Below, piece by piece: positions 13,945-15,689 of a stretch of 15,689 nucleotides of DNA. This stretch comes from CAIJXO01 sp964485905 (GTDB taxonomy: Bacteria > Patescibacteriota > Minisyncoccia > Phycocordibacterales > GWA1-40-21), in NCBI GenBank assembly GCA_964485905.1, contig CAZAJY010000013.1, forward strand, positions 1 through 15,689. Reading direction: 5' to 3'. The notes beneath the pieces are model-generated. The model made no database searches and had not been told where the DNA came from. It saw only the letters and a program-made list of their open reading frames with translations. The position numbers were made by a program, and so were the translations under genes. How positions within the stretch are numbered: the first letter of the stretch is position 1; each line of letters begins with the position of its first letter.

Positions 13945-14348
13945 TACTTTTTTCGTGCGCGGAGAATACGTGAGGCCTCGGCTACAATACTATCAACAGT
14001 CATAGATGCTTTAATCAAAAAACTCGTAGCGCCTAGATCTAATCCTCGTTTAATATCTTCTCTTTCACCTAAGTTAGATAGAACAATAACAGGAATATCT
14101 TTTGTCTTATCTCTTTTCTTTAATTCAGCCAAAACATCAAAACCACTCATTCCAGGCAAAAGTAAATCCAAAAAAATTAAATCGGGAATTTCTGATTCCA
14201 CTAAAGCCTGAACTAATTCCCCACTTTCAATATGACGAACGTCACATTCTTCATCAATTAATTTTTTAGAAACTAAACCACCAAGAAATTTATCATCTTC
14301 TACAATTACAATTTTTGTTCCTGGACTAAATTTTTGTATGTTTTCCAT
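13944..14348 (-). CDS. Single-domain response regulator (CheY/REC)
   Basis: 134 aa, a receiver domain only. The acidic pocket D18/D19 (VEDD), phospho-acceptor D61 (FLDLLLPGMSG), S91 in place of the usual Ser/Thr, and K113 (FLIKA) are all present, so it should be phosphorylated normally. There is no output domain: it must act by binding a partner. No histidine kinase is in the window. It shares an mRNA with the CcdA-like gene (1-base overlap), which links a signalling input to envelope redox, though the logic is unknown. Confidence 0.93.
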   Translation of the reverse strand: MENIQKFSPGTKIVIVEDDKFLGGLVSKKLIDEECDVRHIESGELVQALVESEIPDLIFLDLLLPGMSGFDVLAELKKRDKTKDIPVIVLSNLGEREDIKRGLDLGATSFLIKASMTVDSIVAEASRILRARKK

Positions 14349-14355
14349 TTCTTAT

Positions 14356-14384
14356 ATTATATAACTAGCCATTTTTTAATGCAA
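14356..14384 (-). promoter_or_regulatory. Promoter of the response regulator-ccdA pair, near-leaderless
   Basis: On the minus strand: TTGCAT (14379-14384), exactly 17 bp, TATAAT (14356-14361). The ATG (14348) lies only seven bases after the -10, so the mRNA should start at the initiation codon. Confidence 0.6.
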
Positions 14385-14387
14385 ATG

Positions 14388-14759
14388 CTAAAAACCGTAT
14401 AAACCTAAATCTACATTAAGTGCCTCATTTAAAGATTTAATCACTCCTTGAGTCCAGACATAGGCGAGCCAAATAATCGTGATGGTAGAAAGGATTAATA
14501 AAGTTAGAGCAATTTCACCGATTAATTTGGTTTTTTTATCACTAGACTTAAGATATTTTAATCCAGGCCAGCGAGTAATAAAAAGAAAACAAATCATCGG
14601 TAAAATAATACTAAATAAATATATTCCGATTTGAGTAAAAAAAGTTGTAGATAATGGTGCTGAATTTATTTTCGTCCCACAATTCGGGCAAAAATAATAG
14701 TTCGGCAAAATCGGCTGATGACAAACCCGACATATTTTTTCGGTGGAGTTTAATTCCAT
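14388..14759 (-). CDS. Small zinc-ribbon membrane protein
   Basis: 123 aa from the ATG at 14759. A GTG six codons earlier is rejected because the TATAAT promoter box lies between the two. A zinc ribbon is formed by CRVC and CPNC (CxxC-x12-CxxC) in the first 30 residues, then two hydrophobic helices (IYLFSIILPMICFLFITRW and IALTLLILSTITIIWLAYVW). It is probably an inner-membrane protein with the ribbon in the cytoplasm. Many small proteins share this layout, and no function can be assigned. It stands alone between the phosphatase and response-regulator genes. Confidence 0.8.
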   Translation of the reverse strand: MELNSTEKICRVCHQPILPNYYFCPNCGTKINSAPLSTTFFTQIGIYLFSIILPMICFLFITRWPGLKYLKSSDKKTKLIGEIALTLLILSTITIIWLAYVWTQGVIKSLNEALNVDLGLYGF

Positions 14760-14765
14760 TAATCT

Positions 14766-14774
14766 ATTATAGCA
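14766..14774 (-). promoter_or_regulatory. Extended -10 box of the zinc-ribbon gene, leaderless
   Basis: TGCTATAAT on the minus strand, with the TATAAT ending six bases before the ATG at 14759. No clear -35 is seen, as is common with extended -10 promoters. Confidence 0.5.
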
Positions 14775-14813
14775 CACTCACAGGTCGGTCGTCTGGTATC
14801 AAATGAAAACACC

Positions 14814-15593
14814 TTAATCGATTATAGGAAATAAAGCACCTGGACCATTGGTCAATTTTTTATACAGAGATGAATTAGCTGCAATGAAATTAGAATTTTT
14901 GTAATTGTAATTTTTACTTCCTAGGTTTGCTACGAAACCACCCGCCTCTTTAACCAAAAGAGAACCAGGAGCATAGTCATAATCCTTGCCCCAAGGATCA
15001 AATGTAATTCTACCTTCGAGTTTCCCTTCCGCAATCATTGCATATTCATAACCAGCACACATTACTTTAAAAAGAGCTGAAAATTTATGGAGTTCAAGAA
15101 CAATTTTTAAATTTTCAGGTTTATCTAAGTGTGTTTCCCATCCGATATACGAATCATTCAATAGCCTGTCGCTTACATATATTCTGATGCCATTTTTATA
15201 TGCACCTTTTCCTTTTTCAGCATGATATATTACATCCCCAACAAAATCATAAATAACAGAGAAAATTACCTGGCCATTGTCTACTAAGGCAAGCATTGTG
15301 GTGCAAAATGGGATTCCTCTTAAATATAAACCTGTTCCGTCTATGGGATCAACTAGCCAAAATTTACTTGCTTCTCTGTTACCCCCAAATTCTTCACCAA
15401 TGAATGGAATATCTGGATAAAACTTTTTAAGTTCTCTTTCTAAATATCTCTCGACTTCTTGGTCTATCTTTGTAACTACATCGTGTGCATATTCAGTCTT
15501 ATGTTCTAAAATTTCCACATTACCAAAATAAGGAAGAGAGATGTCTCTTGTTTTTTTTATAATTGGTAATACTATTTCTGAGATATTTTCCAT
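14814..15593 (-). CDS. Inositol monophosphatase-family phosphatase
   Basis: 259 aa, close to the family's usual 260-270. Metal-site motifs are present: VVTKIDQEVE (39-48), GEE (66-68), DPIDGTG (82-88) and WGKDYDYAPG (201-210, D206). VKEAGG (214-219) closes the fold. The family removes phosphate from inositol phosphates, fructose-1,6-bisphosphate or 3'-phosphoadenosine phosphate using magnesium. Here DPIDGTG replaces the more usual DPIDGTT/DPLDGT, so the substrate cannot be named (IMPase, FBPase or CysQ-like). It is cytoplasmic. The gene begins 25 bases after a tRNA on the same strand, with its own -10 box between. Confidence 0.9.
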   Translation of the reverse strand: MENISEIVLPIIKKTRDISLPYFGNVEILEHKTEYAHDVVTKIDQEVERYLERELKKFYPDIPFIGEEFGGNREASKFWLVDPIDGTGLYLRGIPFCTTMLALVDNGQVIFSVIYDFVGDVIYHAEKGKGAYKNGIRIYVSDRLLNDSYIGWETHLDKPENLKIVLELHKFSALFKVMCAGYEYAMIAEGKLEGRITFDPWGKDYDYAPGSLLVKEAGGFVANLGSKNYNYKNSNFIAANSSLYKKLTNGPGALFPIID

Positions 15594-15599
15594 AATTTT

Positions 15600-15608
15600 A
15601 TTATATCA
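15600..15608 (-). promoter_or_regulatory. Extended -10 box of the phosphatase gene, leaderless
   Basis: TGATATAAT on the minus strand, with six bases from the TATAAT to the ATG at 15593. No good -35 is seen: the expected position lies in the 3' end of the tRNA gene. Confidence 0.45.
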
Positions 15609-15618
15609 GATTTACGAG

Positions 15619-15689
15619 CTGCCGGGCTTGGAATCGGACCAAGATTACCGCTTTCAGAGAGCGATTGCCTACCATTAGCAGACCCGGCA
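15619..15689 (-). tRNA. tRNA-Gln(CTG)
   Basis: 71 nt folding fully: acceptor TGCCGGG/CCCGGCA, D stem TGCT/GGCA, anticodon stem TCGCT/AGCGG with loop CTCTGAA (anticodon CTG at 15655-15657), four-base variable region, T stem CTTGG/CCAAG. U1-A72 and discriminator G73 are typical of glutamine tRNAs. The T loop is TCCGATT, with C where Psi55 normally stands. CCA is not encoded. The 5' end coincides with the window edge. Confidence 0.93.

Noticed and set aside
1..15689. Alternative genetic code (UGA as Gly, as in Gracilibacteria)
   Set aside because: TGA ends the 70-aa prepilin in a clean ATGA overlap, and no long frame contains internal TGA. TAG ends pilC normally, so the amber codon in the thioredoxin-like gene is not general recoding.

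Overview
The window looks like a fragment of a Patescibacteria (CPR, probably Parcubacteria-type) chromosome. This is inferred from AT-rich DNA, a compact type IV pilus (T4P) locus with several short prepilins, a huge secreted protein opening with the NRYWV motif common in that group, a solitary PemK/MazF-like protein, and a small conserved protein beside a membrane thioredoxin. The standard code fits: TAA, TAG and TGA all close genes. Every protein gene is on the minus strand, so it reads from right to left.

Right end (15689 to 11673): tRNA-Gln(CTG), an inositol-monophosphatase-family phosphatase, a zinc-ribbon membrane protein, a response regulator overlapping a CcdA-like membrane thiol-disulfide protein, a DUF559 endonuclease between two copies of a structured palindromic repeat, a conserved hypothetical protein and a membrane-anchored thioredoxin-like protein. 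The thioredoxin gene carries an in-frame amber codon before a family-like tail. Several genes here start 6-7 nt after a TATAAT-like -10 box, which suggests leaderless mRNAs.

Middle (11646 to 3979): a strong promoter, then the T4P operon: main pilin, PilB ATPase, PilC platform protein, a third repeat copy, four minor prepilins (GspH/FimT-, PilV-, PilW- and PilX-like, the PilW-like one only 70 aa), a PilM-like protein with an extra C-terminal membrane segment, and an MFS transporter. PilN, PilO, PilT and PilD are not in the window. The CcdA-like and thioredoxin-like proteins could handle disulfides in envelope proteins such as the four-cysteine pilin.

Left end (3930 to 1): a secreted, repeat-rich, LamG-like giant protein (at least 1030 aa, running off the window) whose first 131 bp of 5' sequence also occurs, identical, 685 bp upstream. 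Between the copies sit a broken remnant of a second such gene and the PemK/MazF-like gene. Each copy carries, on the opposite strand, a near-consensus promoter (TTGACA, 16 bp, extended -10 TATACT). Each promoter points into about 50 bp of unrelated sequence ending in a terminator-like hairpin. These may be two undescribed small RNAs. This locus and the DUF559-linked repeats are the two most unusual things here.
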